Shown one piece after another: positions 47,931 to 61,149 of a stretch of DNA of 64,000 bases. Source of the stretch: Glandiceps talaboti (taxonomy: Eukaryota; Hemichordata; Enteropneusta; Spengelidae); contig NC_135549.1 of the NCBI RefSeq assembly GCF_964340395.1, positions 16,774,842-16,838,841 of the forward strand, given 5' to 3'. The position numbers and the translations under genes were made by a program. Position 1 is the first letter of the stretch, and every line of letters begins with the position of its first letter. The notes under the pieces were generated by a model that worked only from the letters and a program-made list of their open reading frames with translations, was not told the DNA's origin and ran no database searches.

Positions 47931-48344
47931 TTATATATCAGCGATCATCAGCGATAGCATTGGGATTGTTAAGGTCGATATGTACACGTACATGTTTGTG
48001 TACATATGTAGTGTAACAAGATGGTCGGACTAAGCTGTTTCTTATGGAGGTATACTTCTACAATTGGGAAACATGGCGACATTTGGAGACTAATTCAGAA
48101 TTTTTGTTCAGTAGCATGCTCTTGTCAGCATTGAGCAGAGATTGCAATTTTTCGTCTCATTTACATGTGTAAGCAGCCCATGATATACCACTACTAACCC
48201 ACTCAGTAGTATATGGTTGGTTCCTTTCTTTCAAATTCCAACTTGTGTGGATAGCTCTGTGCTATACTGGGGCTTCTGATGAGTAAATATGTGCGTGTGG
48301 TTTGAGAATTGTTGTCTAAATGTTATTTCTGTTAGCCCAGTTTT

Positions 48345-48720
48345 GTGTTGTTGTCATTTGATGTGACTTGTGCCCTGTTCGTCTGGAAGGTACGCCGTGA
48401 CGGGGCGCCCTCACACATCGGTCATCCCCTAGAGGAGGCAGGTGAGGGCGAAACGTCACAACGTATCTTACAGTATAGTGCCCTGTATATTACATTGGTT
48501 GATAGGCAGTTACCGTTGAGTGGACATTGTCTGCGATCTCTACAGCTGCAGGATTTATCGGATGCTTGTGCAAGGTATATACGGACTGCCTTGAGTGGTC
48601 TTTCACAATACTTGCTATGTTTGTCATACAACTGTAACTTAGTTTAACATTTTCTTTGTTGAAGATCTTATGTAGTGTTATGTTTTTTGGGAAATTCCTC
48701 TCAATAAGTTGCTTCTCTTC
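48345..48720 (-). pseudogene. Penelope-like retroelement remnant, copy C
   Basis: Minus strand encodes CSCRDRRQCPLNGNC and NVIYRAL in a short open frame (48422-48631). The NIIWF region of the copy B paralog is deleted. From 48721 to 49471 there is only intron sequence matching 16080-16805. Confidence 0.5.
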
Positions 48721-49471
48721 TCAGTTCCCCCATGGGGTCTCCGTAAATAGTAACATTTCCTTATAGCCGCTGTTTTTCATCAGTGCAGCATTATAGACAG
48801 GTGCAAACACGTTCAAACACTTCAAACACTTCTTTGCTGGAAGATTTGCTGGATACACATTTACCTATTGCTGTCGGGTTACTGTCGGGGGTGGTTTTAG
48901 AGAATGTTGATGTACACTGGTTGGTCATATGGTTTTCTGTATGGTATATTCTCCATGGTTTGATTTTGGTGCTTTCTTTATATACGTTCTGCTTGGTTCC
49001 AATTGATGTTTTTGAAGACAGCTAAACCGTCGTCTTTATATAGGCCAATACTGCTCTTCTGATGTTTTTCCATAAGGAATAGTTTAGTCCGACCATCTTG
49101 TTATGAAATATGTACACAGACAATTGAATCCTATGTATCATCGAAACAATAAACAGTACATTCCGGCTCAGACCACTTATAACTATAAAGAGATTCCGGC
49201 CAATAACGTCGTCCACGTCATTTTGAAGTTTCAACAAGGGAAATTAAATAAGGCTAATGTTAATATCAATTTTGAAATTATTTCATCACAAAGATCGTAA
49301 TTGTTCTGACCGGAATATACTACGGATTATTTTACCCCCAGTGTATTTGAAACAATAAGTTTTAAATATAATTAAATTAAAATAATGAATTTAATTAGCG
49401 TTGACCACGTGCATTGGCATCGTATGACTTCGCGTGTTTTGCAACCATCTCTTCAATGTTCTCTCTTTTAG

Positions 49472-49738
49472 AATTGCGTAGCGAATGTTATTTGAAGACA
49501 GGTGCTTCTGACTACCGAGGTTTTGTATCACAAACTCGAAATCACATCCCTTGTCAAAATTGGCTTCACCAATCACCTCATGATCATGATCGTATGCCTG
49601 ATAATTTTCCGAACGCGGGTTTAGGGGATCATAATCACTGTAGGAATCCAGATGGCTGGCAAACTGCCTGGTGTTATACAACTGACCCGGGCGTACGTTG
49701 GGTATATTGTGATATTGGTGTAGCATCGGAAGACTGTG
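49472..49738 (+). CDS. Kringle-domain exon, copy C
   Basis: Phase 1-1 exon of 267 bases with all six cysteines and YRGF, CQNW, HCRNPD, AWCYT and DPGVRW. It is closer to copy A than to copy B in the second half. Acceptor TTTTAG, donor GTAAGT (a better consensus than in copies A and B). It is the first exon downstream of the Polinton, in the gene whose first lectin exon is at 29048. Confidence 0.8.
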
Positions 49739-49874
49739 GTAAGTTCAAAAAATATGTTATCAACGTTATACCAAATTGCGTTTTACAGTAATGCAAGTTT
49801 TGGGACAGTCAGGGAAAATTAATATTTAATGCTCCTGTCTGTGTGTCTGATGTGTGTGTGTGTGTGTGTCTGTA

Positions 49875-49905
<31 letters not shown>

Positions 49906-49969
49906 GTCAGTCTGTGGATACGATATTTCAAAAAAAAACTTCATCAATTTTAATGATAGATTCTTATAA

Positions 49970-51015
49970 TTTGGCCACGTGTCGATACTAAGCAATTGTA
50001 TGTGTCATATAAGCTTCTGTAAAGCTTGTTCGTGTAGTTTTTACTTTTAATGAGTCATTTGCATAATTGATTATTTTGTCATGAGGCAATATCTTCGGGA
50101 AAATTGGCCACGTGTCGATACTAAGCAATTGTATGTGTCATATAAGCTTCTGTAAAGCTTGTTGATGTAACTTTTAGTTCTAATGAGTCATTTGCATAAT
50201 TATTTTTGGTAATTATTAAATACTTTTATATGATGTATAATATATACCTTTAAGCTCGTTAGTGCAGCTTGTAATTCTAACGAGTCATTTGCATAATAGT
50301 TTACATTAATTTTGTGCAAACATTGACAATAGCAAAACACATTTGTCCTATCAAGCTGACTGATGAGTCATTCACATGATTTATCATTTTGTCATTAGGC
50401 ATTATCGTAAGAACGCATTTTTCAAATTTCATATAATTCTGAACAAAAATTGATCGCAGCTGTAATGGGTCATTGATAATTTCTGGTATAGTAGGTAAGA
50501 TAGTAAGGATGCAAACTTCGAAATTCGTATGATGGGGTCTCTTCATTAGTGATAATAAAGCTAATTATTTAGTTAAAAAGAATTCAAAATTTAAAGAGAC
50601 ACGAATTTTCATAATTAATGATTTTGGCCATATATGCATCAGAACAAAACGCACATGTCTGATATCGCTTGAGGGGATACTTTTAATTTAGTCATTTGCA
50701 TATATAATGATTTTGGCTATATCTTATCAATGTAAACTTCAAATTTCGTACAATTTGGTACATACATCGATCAGAACAAAACGCACATGTCTGATATCGC
50801 TTGAGGGGATACTTTTAATTTAGTCATTTGCATATATAATGATTTTGGCTATATCTTATCAATGTAAACTTCAAATTTCGTACAATTTGGTACATACATC
50901 GATCAGAACAAAACGCACATGTCTGATATCGCTATGAGGGGGTACTTTTAATTTCATTGAGTCATTTGCATATTTAATGATTTGGAGCATTAACATTGAC
51001 GATACCAAAAAGGAA
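49970..51015. repeat. Degenerate intronic monomers, copy C
   Basis: Counterpart of 1000-2030; one monomer (TCGATCAGAACAAAACGCAC to ATTTGCATATATAATG) is duplicated in tandem at 50640-50930. Confidence 0.7.
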
Positions 51016-51315
51016 CTTGTAATTTCTATTTAGTATATACATTGAAGATAACAACTGATGATAACATGCATACGACTCGTACGACTGGGGGGGGAGAACA
51101 ATATAATTTTGGTCAAATTTTTTTGTATCTAAAACTGTCCCTGGAGCATAATTATTCTAATTCCTTACGAAAAACGTTTCGCCTGTTCACCATCGTTTTG
51201 TCAAACTACCCGTTTGCTGCCATTACTAGTTTATCATTGCTGTACGAGTTTTACTAATTTTTAATGAAGCCGACACAAGTTAAGTACTGCATTGTATGAT
51301 ATTTTGACTCTGTAG

Positions 51316-51442
51316 ACGGGGTATGGATAGACGCTAATAAGATAGGAGGTGATTGGTTGGATATCAGTGGAAATCCTATGGCCTATGTCGATTGGCATCC
51401 TGGTGAACCGAGTGGTAGTGGAAATTGTGCAACCCTTCAAAA
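51316..51442 (+). CDS. C-type lectin exon, middle part, copy C
   Basis: Encodes DGVWIDANKIGGDWLD and DWHPGEPSGSGNCATLQ, the same as copies A and B. Acceptor CTGTAG, donor GTACGT, phase 1 to phase 2. The synonymous-only character of the differences between copies suggests that the lectin core is under purifying selection or was recently homogenised. Confidence 0.8.
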
Positions 51443-51459
51443 GTACGTCTGTCAGTCTC

Positions 51460-51740
<281 letters not shown>

Positions 51741-51776
51741 CAATAAATATGACGTATTTGTATGATTTTGTTGCAG

Positions 51777-51841
51777 AAATCCGTTATCCAAGATGGCTGA
51801 TACTTCCTGCATGTCTGAGCAGAAATTCGTCTGTGAAATAA
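51777..51841 (+). CDS. C-type lectin exon, C-terminal part, copy C
   Basis: Encodes NPLSKMADTSC and SEQKFVCEI, closing the lectin domain. Acceptor TTGCAG, donor GTAAGT, phase 1. The intron before it is shorter than in copies A and B (about 60 bases around the TC tract are missing). Confidence 0.78.
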
Positions 51842-53852
51842 GTAAGTACCATAGCGTGACTGTTGTTCAAATGATTTTGGGCCTGTTATTGTACACAGAC
51901 GAATAGTCTTAAATCTTACTTTGCTCGTTTATATTCTCCCCTTCATAAACTGCACGTTCTTCAATCAACTCTACAAACATCAACCACAAGGAAAGTAATT
52001 GTAAGTTATTCTATCCTAAACACGCACCATCACTATATATTAAACCAATTTAAAAGGGAAGCAAATTAAAACACTTAATTGCAAATTAACTGAATTATCA
52101 AGAGACCCTAGAACCCCAAACTATATATACAAAGAGATATGTTACAACCCCAAACTATGATGTCAGAGATACGTTACAACCCCAAACGATATATACAAAG
52201 AGATACGTTACAACCCCAAACGATATATGTGAGAGATATGTTACAACCCCAAACTATGATGTGAGAGATACGTTACAACCCCAAACTATGATGTGAGAGA
52301 TACGTTACAACCCCAAACGATATATGTGAGAGATACGTTACAACCCCAAACTATAATGTTAGAGATATGTTAGAACCCCAAACAATATATGTGACAGACA
52401 GGTTACAACGCCAACGATATATGTGAGAGATACGTTAGAACCCCAAGCTATATATAAATATTCCAGAATACAAGACTTAGTACTAGTACCAACCCTGGCG
52501 AAGTATTAGTACCCATTGTAGCCGTGTGTTAGCCAAGTGGTATATAGTTTCCATCCTAACCAATATTAGTACCAACCCTATCAAAGTGCTGGTGCCGATT
52601 CTAGCCAAGTGTTAGAGAGCCTTCAGTACTTTCAAAGGGGGAGGGCCGGGGGAAATCAAGCCCGGTCTGTGGCATAAATATGACCCTCCCCCCTTAGTCT
52701 GTTGTGCTAAAAGTGATATTCCCTTAATTTCCTTTCCCTAAAATATGACCTTTTCCCGTTGTCAAGATGTCCCGGCTTCGAATGCCACTAGAGACATGGA
52801 ATTATTGTGTCGATAGTTTGGGGTTGTTTCCCACTGTTACCACCACAGTGAGTTTGTGTTTGTATTAAATAAATACATGTGTTTGGATCTGTTGGCTGAG
52901 CTAAAACTCTGAACTACCAAAGACAAGATGAGTATAAAACTGACAAACGTAGGACAGAAGTCAACATCTCCACTCAACCACGCATTATCCGCAATATCTT
53001 GAAACACTGTTCCCCATTTATTACTACTGTGACTCCCGCTCCTCTCCTCACACCACAGCTAACAGTTAATTCACTGCATTTCACTGATATGTTATTATAT
53101 TACTTTACAATGGTGGCAGTGGTGGACGTGGTAGCAGTAGGATTTGGAACCAGTGGGATCATGCCAAAATCACAAAATATAATGCAAAGTTAGATATTAA
53201 AAAATGTCAAATGAGTTGATGTAAAATGTGGCCCTCCCTTAATTTCCATTTTCTAATACATGACCCTACCCCGAAGATCGATTTGTAAAAAGTGGCCCTT
53301 TTATTCCCCCGACCCTCCCCTATTGCCTACCCAAGTCAAGTTTTAGTGCCCATCCTAGCCTAGTATTAGTACCTATTGTAGCCATCTGCTGGTTACCAAG
53401 TTATCCAAATGATAGTACTTGCCCTAGCCAAGTGATAATTTCCATCCTAGCCAAGTATTACTATCAGCCCTAGCTAAGTTTTTGTGTCCATTCTAGGCAA
53501 GTGTTAGTGCCTACCCAAGTCAAGTGTTAGTACTCACCCTAGCCAAGTGTTAGTGCCCATCCTAGCCACCAAGTGTTAGTGCCCATCCTAGCCACCAAGT
53601 GTTAATGCCCATCCTAGCCACCAAGTGTTAGTGCCCATCCTAGCCACCAAGTGTTAGTGCCCATCCAAGCCACCAAATGTTTGTTTCCACCATAGCTAAA
53701 TAAACGATCCATTCTGACAAGCCAGAGCATATTCTTCCGCTGATGCTAAGAAAAATACTACTGTCTAGGATAGTGTTGTAAAGTGGTATGTGGTTTTACG
53801 ACAATGAAAAGTCCAAACGACTATCATTCTTACTACATGTATGTATTTGGGT
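51842..53852. other. 3' flank of copy C: minisatellite and TTAGTGCC-type repeats
   Basis: Minisatellite of 32-33 bases at 52100-52450, G-rich dispersed segment at 52617-52760, and TAGCCACCAAGTGTTAGTGCC units expanded at 53330-53690. No gene seen. Confidence 0.75.
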
Positions 53853-54120
53853 TGTCGGTGGCCGAGTGGTTTAACCACTTGCCTCTGACCACTGCGATCG
53901 GGTTTCGAACCCCATTCAGGGTTCGATTAAATTTACCACGCAGAAAGTAAGAAGAGTGTCGTTCAGTTTGACTCTACCGAACAACGCAGGTTTTCCCCGG
54001 GTACTCCGGTTTCCCCCTGCATTAACACTGAACCCATGAGGGATGGCCCTCACTGGACTTCTTGGGAGACAAGTGTTTATATGCTTAAAGAACTATCCAG
54101 TATAAATAAAGATTATTCTT
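53853..54120 (+). mobile_element. tRNA-derived SINE, copy C
   Basis: A box GTGGCCGAGTGGTTTAA, B box GGTTTCGAACCCC, core GGGTACTCCGGTTTCCCC. The best preserved of the three paralogs. Confidence 0.65.
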
Positions 54121-54594
54121 GTGAACAGTTCGTAAAAACACTAATAACAACGAAACAAAATCCACGTTTGTTTCTCAATAGACATTGCAAACTTCGTGGA
54201 TGCTGAGGTATCATGTTGATGGTTGGCTATGATCTGTCCTGATACTGGTACACACAAATCTGCTGACGACATTGAAGACAAATACTTTTAATAACTGCAC
54301 TTTGGTTGAATCAAAGTGTTTTCATCGGGCATCAGATACTGATAAGGTTATAACAATTGTTCATAACTATTTTACATTTTATGGACAGGCTTTAGAGTAA
54401 AATAATCCGGTACGGATTTTTCTTATTGTTTTGTTTTTTGCTTTTCTTGTTGTATTGATTTCATTGAGATCTTACTTGTGGTTAAAGATCATAACATATA
54501 TATATAATTGGATATCAAGTTACAAAAGACTATAGACAAGTTGGTTGAGGGTCTATAAAGAGACAGACAGTTTGACCCACGTCTATAAATGACT

Positions 54595-54895
54595 ATCCTC
54601 TGACTGGCCTCCAATCAGAATGTGAATCGGAATCTAATACCTATATACACTGATTGGCCTTCAATCAGAATGTGAATCGGAATCTAATACCTGTATACAC
54701 AGATTGGCCTCCAATCAGAATGTGAATCTGAATCTAATACATGTATACACTGATTGGCCTTCAATCAGAATGTGAATCGGAATCTAATACCCGTATACAA
54801 TGATTGGCCTTCAATCAGAATGTGAATCGGAATCTACTACCTGTATACACTGATTGGCCTCCAATCAGAATGTGAATCGGAATCTAATACTTTTA
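54595..54895. repeat. 50-base minisatellite with hairpin core, copy C
   Basis: Five to six units with GATTGGCC(T/C)(T/C)CAATC. Confidence 0.9.
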
Positions 54896-55073
54896 TACAC
54901 GTGTTTGACTCTTACTTTGAAACGGTAACTACATATGTACATCATTAAAAAGAATGAAATTTTATACATTGCATTAAAAATCAACCCATCGACATTGACG
55001 ATGGAAAACTGTTCACAGTGAACCCTGGTTCAAAATGTATCGTGTTATTTCGGACAAACATATTATACACATC

Positions 55074-55216
<143 letters not shown>

Positions 55217-55504
55217 AGGGAGATAAATTTCATGTAATGGTTGTCATATCACATCAGTATCGCATGAGGGTGAAAATGTGGTCTTGGCTGGAACAGACAT
55301 GTCTCAAATCCATTCACAGGGTACTTGACCACGCATCGTCTGGGATAAATGGTGGTATGATATTTTTGTATTTTGTCATATTGTAGTCTTTCCGCGCCGC
55401 TCATGCTTCTTTAAGACCAAGGGAATTCGAAACTGAAAAGTATGTATTAGCGGTGGAAACATACTGTATGGTTATTCGTGGTCATTTTAAGTATATTTCA
55501 GTTG

Positions 55505-55508
55505 TTTG

Positions 55509-55540
<32 letters not shown>

Positions 55541-55705
55541 TGAGTGTATGTATGTATGTATGTATGTATGTATGTATGTATGTATGTATGTATGTATGTG
55601 TGTATGTATGTATGTATGTATGCATGTAATGTATGTATGTATGTATGTATGTATGTGTATATGTATGTATGCGTATGCATGTGTGTGTGTGTGTGTGTGT
55701 GTTCG
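55505..55705. repeat. GCGT, ATGT and GT repeats
   Basis: About 40 bases of GCGT, 120 of ATGT with variants, then 25 of GT. Confidence 0.97.
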
Positions 55706-56057
55706 CAGACACTTTACCAAAGGTCAAATTCAACGAAACCTGACCTCTAATACGTCAGATATGCATTGTGTGTCATTCAAAGTGTAAAAATCGAATAGAT
55801 ACAATGATTACTGTCATAGTATGGATGATGTGGTGTGTACAGTACACTCTGTCAATGCACAGAATGATAATACAGAATTCTTTCAAATCTGCATACACAG
55901 GTCTATACGTTGCTCTCTTAAATCTCAGACAACTTCGTTAGTGGTCTGAGTTTAAACAAAATCACGTATCAATAACTGGATGTTGTTACACAGATTGCAT
56001 TCTGGTTTAGGTACGGTCGCTTCAAACTTACTTCAACCATTTCAGAACAACACACTG

Positions 56058-56290
56058 AATGTCTCAATAAAATATTATCAAAACTTCTTTTTAAATCACC
56101 CGTCCAACCAAGAAGATTACTTCTGGTTTATTGTACAAAGATATAAACACATGCGTGTCCTACCCATGTTTAAAAAAAACTAGACAAGGAGTAACTATAA
56201 TGTAAAAATAAAAAAGAGTTGCGGATGAATTAAGAAGTAATGTGTGCATAATGTTCAAAACAATACATGGTATTAAATCCAAACTTGCAA
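56058..56290. repeat. Direct repeat flanking a tandem array, left copy
   Basis: AATGTCTCAATAAAATATTA to ATGTTCAAAACAATACATGG recurs at 57001-57235 with minor changes. Confidence 0.8.
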
Positions 56291-56339
56291 GCCAAAGTTA
56301 TTATTTCTTCCGCCGCAACACTGCGAAATAAGGGGTGGT

Positions 56340-56997
56340 CCTAAAACGAATGACAACCCGAATGACGGAAAACGAATGACAGCAATTCCAGTATATAAAC
56401 AGTGGAATGACACCCTTTTCTACATTCAGTTAGTTGAATGACACCCTCTGCACTGTAAAACCACTGGAATGACACCAGCCATTCTATAAAATAAGTGGAA
56501 TGACAGCATTTTCAATGCTTTGAAACTGGAATGACAGCATTTCTAGTAGGTAAACAGTGGAATGACACCCTTTTCTACATTCAGTTAGTTGAATGACACC
56601 CTCTGCACTGTAAAACCACTGGAATGACACCAGCCATTCTATAAAATACATGGAATGACAGCATTTTCAATGCTTTGAAACTGGAATTACAGCATTTCCA
56701 GTATGTAAACAGTGGAATGACACCCTTTTCTACATTCAGTTAGTTGAATGACACCCTCTGCACTGTAAAACCAGTGGAATGACACTAGCAATTCTATAAA
56801 ATACATGAAATGACAGCATTTTCAATGCTTTGAAACTGGAATTACAGCATTTCCAGTATGTAAAGAGTGGAATGACACCCTTTTCTACATTCAGTTAGTT
56901 GAATGACACCCTCTGCACTGTAAAACAAGTGGAATGACAGCCGCCACTCTATAGCATAAGTGGAATGACAGCATTCCAATGCTGTCATTCCACTTAT
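56340..56997. repeat. 155-base tandem array ending in a perfect palindrome
   Basis: Units begin AGTGGAATGACACCCTTTTC at 56401, 56556, 56711 and 56866, a constant period of 155 bases. Each unit contains several GGAATGACA boxes. The array ends with a 20-base perfect inverted pair (56956-56975 and 56978-56997) with a 2-base loop. Confidence 0.92.
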
Positions 56998-57365
56998 TTT
57001 GAATGTCTCAATAAAAGATTATTAACACTTCTTTTTAAATCACCCGTCCTACCAAGAAGATTACTTCAGATTTATTGTACAAAGATATAAACACAGGAGT
57101 GTCCTACTACCACCATGTATACTATACTAAACAAAGAATAACTATGTAAAAATAAAAAAATAAAAGTGTTTGCGGATAAATGAAGAAGTAATGTGTGCAT
57201 AATGTTCGAAACAATACATGGTATTAAATTCAAAGCAATGGGTTTGCGCATTCTCACAAACCGGAATTATTATTTCTTCCGCGACACTGTCTCTTGGCGG
57301 TGCGTCTTGGACAGTGCCGTAAAAGAGGCTGTTGTTTACGACGATCTGACTTTGAATTGAACTTT

Positions 57366-57986
57366 TTACTTGTTTGAGAACAAAATTGAGCTCGTGTAAA
57401 CAAATTCACTGGTTTCATCTGGAAACGACGTTTGGGCGAACTGATCCACCATGTAGGGACTACCCGAGGCATAATAATATGCTTGATTTTCGTTTCCAAC
57501 TTCAGATTTCTCAGACTTCTCCGAGGAGTTGGTAGGGGTGTTTGATTTCTGGCCACGTAATCTTTGCAGATTTCTTCCCGTCTTTATAACTTCTAATTCT
57601 TTTTCTCCAAGAACCAGTCTCTTGTAACACCAATAGAAGATAACGACGGTGAATCCCTCAAGCATTACGGCTAGAGTGTGCAGAATGGGTATCACCATCA
57701 TCTGACCAATCCCGGGACCAGCTTCCTCTCCTTGCAAGAGAAGTAGATTGATAAGACTCAAAGCGAGGGCTCCGTTCTGGACTCCAGTTTCAAACGCAAT
57801 CGTTCTGCATTGGTACTTGTTACGTTTGAAGATCCAGGCGATGCAGTAGCCAATGATGTAGGAAAGAACTGGATAGGTGAAAGCAACAAGGTAGGGGCGC
57901 CATGACGATTGGAAAACGGGCTTGAAGGCGATAACGTAGAGAATGATGGAGATAATAAATCCTATTATGATGAATATGTTTAGCAT
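57366..57986 (-). CDS. SLC10-type sodium/bile acid cotransporter, last coding exon
   Basis: Minus-strand exon starting after TTTTAG at 57986 and ending with TAA at 57366; 206 residues. It holds the last membrane helices and the sodium-site signature FETGVQNGALALSL (E-x-G-x-Q), followed by a polar cytoplasmic tail rich in Ser, Glu and Asn (NSSEKSEKSEVGNENQ). With the two other exons the protein has about 399 residues, close to the family length. Members import bile acids or steroid conjugates with sodium at the plasma membrane; the exact substrate cannot be told. Confidence 0.85.
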   Translation of the reverse strand: MLNIFIIIGFIISIILYVIAFKPVFQSSWRPYLVAFTYPVLSYIIGYCIAWIFKRNKYQCRTIAFETGVQNGALALSLINLLLLQGEEAGPGIGQMMVIPILHTLAVMLEGFTVVIFYWCYKRLVLGEKELEVIKTGRNLQRLRGQKSNTPTNSSEKSEKSEVGNENQAYYYASGSPYMVDQFAQTSFPDETSEFVYTSSILFSNK

Positions 57987-58104
57987 CTAAAATAGAGAAA
58001 AACAGACAAAAAGGATGGGTTTCGTTTGGTTCATGGTAGCACCGATTCCTTTGTTGTGTATTTATCAACTTGCGACATACAAATTTAAGATTAGAATTAG
58101 TATT

Positions 58105-58108
<4 letters not shown>

Positions 58109-58162
<54 letters not shown>
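58109..58162. repeat. (AC)n microsatellite in SLC10 intron
   Basis: 27 AC units in the intron between coding exons 2 and 3. Confidence 0.97.
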
Positions 58163-58165
<3 letters not shown>

Positions 58166-58257
58166 AGGAGTTCGTATTGATATATTATAATTATTCCCCC
58201 CGTTTTGGAGACAGTTGACAGTTTTTGAAGCTCTGGTCTTATCATTAATTAACTTAC

Positions 58258-58468
58258 CAGACCAATCTTTTCGGCGGGTTTTGGCCATTTCCATTTGATT
58301 AGCATGCCAAATGCCACGGGAACAAGAAGAATGATCAAGGAAATGATGATATCACGAGTAGATGGGATAAGTGTAGTTGATAACTTTATCCAACTTTGTG
58401 TATAGAGGTATATACATAACGGCATCATACCTATGCCAACGATTGTTGATACGGTTGTCATACACACA
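58258..58468 (-). CDS. SLC10-type cotransporter, middle coding exon
   Basis: Exon of 211 bases on the minus strand: acceptor GATGCAG, donor GTAAGTT. It encodes VCMTTVSTIVGIGMMPLCIY, continuing the helix that follows the CCPGG signature of the previous exon, then another helix (IIISLIILLVPVAFGML) and KPAEKIGL. Phase fits both neighbours (2 to 0). These helices form part of the transport core in the bile-acid:sodium symporter fold. Confidence 0.85.
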
Positions 58469-59388
58469 CTGCATCAAAGAAAAAAATTGTATACTTTTAG
58501 TATATCGAGAGAAACGATACTACATCAACAATGAATTTCATAATGCATGCCAAGAAATCCTGTGGCATGGAAATTGAACGTTTTTGTTGTTGACTGTAAT
58601 GACGTCATCGGTCCAGGCTTATCAGCCTGCCCTGATAGTTTAGAAAAAAAGGAATAAGACCGCGCCCGCAACGGCTGGTCTGTCAGTCCAAGGAATAATC
58701 TACAATGACCTCAAAAGACAAAAATCACTATTGTATCAGGTAAATTTTAACAGTTTCTAACCCTATAAACGGCAATCATGATTTCAACCTGTTTCTGTAC
58801 TGTTTATGGAAAATATTGACCACTGGTTCGGGTTAACATGTACCATGTCTAATTGTTGACATTTTACAGCTGTTTTCCGTAGACCGAGTCAAAACTGTTA
58901 AATAACCAATCAAGATTAGTGAGCTTAACAATAAGCCGGATTTCAGGTTGAGATAGACACCAAAATATTGTTGTTGTTGTCTGATCGAAAAAATGTACTC
59001 CAGTTACAACTAGTACAGTTAAACATGATAATGATGAATTCAAAACAAGATTCATCATTGCCCCTGCACTACCTTCGTGTACTATTCACAATAAGGGAGT
59101 CGTCATTATTTTTGACCTAGGGGTCGGAGGAATCGGAGGGGGGGGGGTCACTCAAAAATGCTAGGTGGTTACTCAAATAGGATCAACCCATCTAGAATAT
59201 CACGGTGTAGATTATATATGTCAGTCGGTGAAAGAATACCAGAAACTGGGATGATATGGTGACTTGGTGAGCTGAAAAACTGCATAGATATTTATAACTG
59301 GTAAATACAAACACAAACACAACGGGGGCTTTTATGAAAACCTAGCAAATCTAATGGCTATCTAATAAGTATGTGGATATAAGTGTAC

Positions 59389-59758
59389 CTTAAAGTTGGA
59401 TCACCTTCCGTCCAAAATGCATAAAAGTTAGAGAGCAGTCCACCAGGGCAACATGCAACGATAATGAGACCAACAGCCATGTTGGGTGGTAGTTTAAATA
59501 GGTGTGCTAGGCCAAATCCAAGCGATGGCATAACTCCAAACTGACACAACGCTCCAATGGTGATAGCGACAGGTCTTTTCACGATTTGTTTGATATCGCT
59601 TGCCGTCATCGTGCAGCCCATGGCAACCATCATGAAGACTAACGTGATGTTGATATCGATCTGACTTCCGAGGACCAGATTTAGTGGAGGAGTCCACACT
59701 GCTGGTCCCGTCACGTTGCTGGCATTGTCCATAGGAACACTCTGTGTGGTTTCCATTT
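59389..59758 (-). CDS. SLC10-type cotransporter, first coding exon
   Basis: Minus strand; acceptor TTTTCTTGTAG just before AAATG, start ATG at 59756, donor GTACAC after 59389. It encodes 122 residues: an extracellular N terminus with N-glycosylation sequons (NAS, NVT), helices beginning ITLVFMMVAMGCTM, and the family signature CCPGGLLSNFYAFWTEGDPTL. The product aligns in order with SLC10A1/A2/A6-type proteins. No other gene overlaps. The placement of the acceptor two bases before ATG means that the 5' UTR comes from an upstream exon. Confidence 0.85.
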
Positions 59759-60993
59759 CTACAAGAAAACAAGAAAGGCTGGTTTTAGTTATATCATTCG
59801 CTGTTGCAAGTATTCAAATAAATTCATGAACTAGGGTAGATAAGAATAGGAACAAGATGGTTAGAATTCACTGTATGGTGTGATGTAGCATTATAAGAAC
59901 GTAATGGATAGGGTTGTGTTTAAAGGGGTACTCCACTCCAAGAGAGTCATTTCATAATTTCACATCTCATACATTTTGCGCGATCGCCAAGAAACATCCA
60001 ATTGAAACTCTGTTTCACCTCTATTGTTCTAACACTGGTCCACTCTTGGAGACGAAAATACCGGTAATATACAACGCCCTCCTGTGGTCATCTGACTACA
60101 ATTAAATAGCAGTTGGAGATGGCCAAGTGATTACGCCCCCTGTTGTTCGAAACTACCACTGGATATGATTCGAGAGAAAGGGAACAAAACGTTTTGGGTT
60201 ATGCATTGGTCTGCATCAGTCAATATAACTTAATCTGCTATTAGTTCCAACCCTTCCCCAGTATACTATAGAGTATATCGACAGATACTTTGTCATAGAC
60301 CAATGTCTTTAACTGACGTACATGTACGAAGAGCTACTGTAGAAATATATTGGAAGGCGTGAATGTATAGTGCTCGTGTTATTGAAATCTTGAAAAAAAT
60401 CTGCTACCATTACCACCAATTCGCGATCTAACAAAATCACTTTCTAGTTTGTAACCCCTCCTCCTCTCAGGATACTAGGGAATATTAGTAAAAGAGTGTG
60501 GAAGATACTTTAACATAAACGAAAGTTTCTAACTGATATACATTAATGTATAGTACGAAGAAATGTAGAAAGATTCATTCTCGCAAACCATACTAGAGCT
60601 GATATTTCTTCCACGACACTGAGAAATATCAAGAATTGGGCGGTGCCTTAAAAGAGGCTGTTGTTTATGACGATGGCAAGATAGGGAGGCATGAATTATA
60701 CACAGTGCACCTGTTGTGCAAATTTTGAAAACTTTTTTCTGTTCCCCTTTTTCAGTTTTGGGCGCTCAGATCTCCTGCAGTATTGTTGACAGAAAAGAAT
60801 TTAACGTCATTGTTGCAGAAAATATATGCTTTTGTTGACGGTCTCCCTACAACCCGGTTATAGTACGGTCGTAAAATTGCAAGTTGCTGTGTCCGCCAAT
60901 CAACGTAGGGATATCTGTGTCGAACTATAATCTAAAGCTACATAACATTTTGTAATACAACATATATCAGAACTGATCATAGACCAAACTTAC

Positions 60994-61140
60994 CTACGTC
61001 TTTCGTAATATCGATCGTCTTTGTTGAGTTCAACTTCACTAAAACCCGGAAAGGTCTAGATCAGGAGACGTAACCGCCGGTCAGTTTACACACAGTCGAG
61101 TCACAGTCCCTAGGTTAGTGTAAAACTTTCTTCAGTGGAC
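60994..61140 (-). other. Possible 5' UTR exon of the SLC10 gene
   Basis: On the minus strand a sequence ending GAAAGACGTAG is followed by a good donor GTAAGTTT at 60993-60984. Position and orientation suit a non-coding first exon; the transcription start is not identifiable. Confidence 0.3.
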
Positions 61141-61149
61141 CATAGAAAG

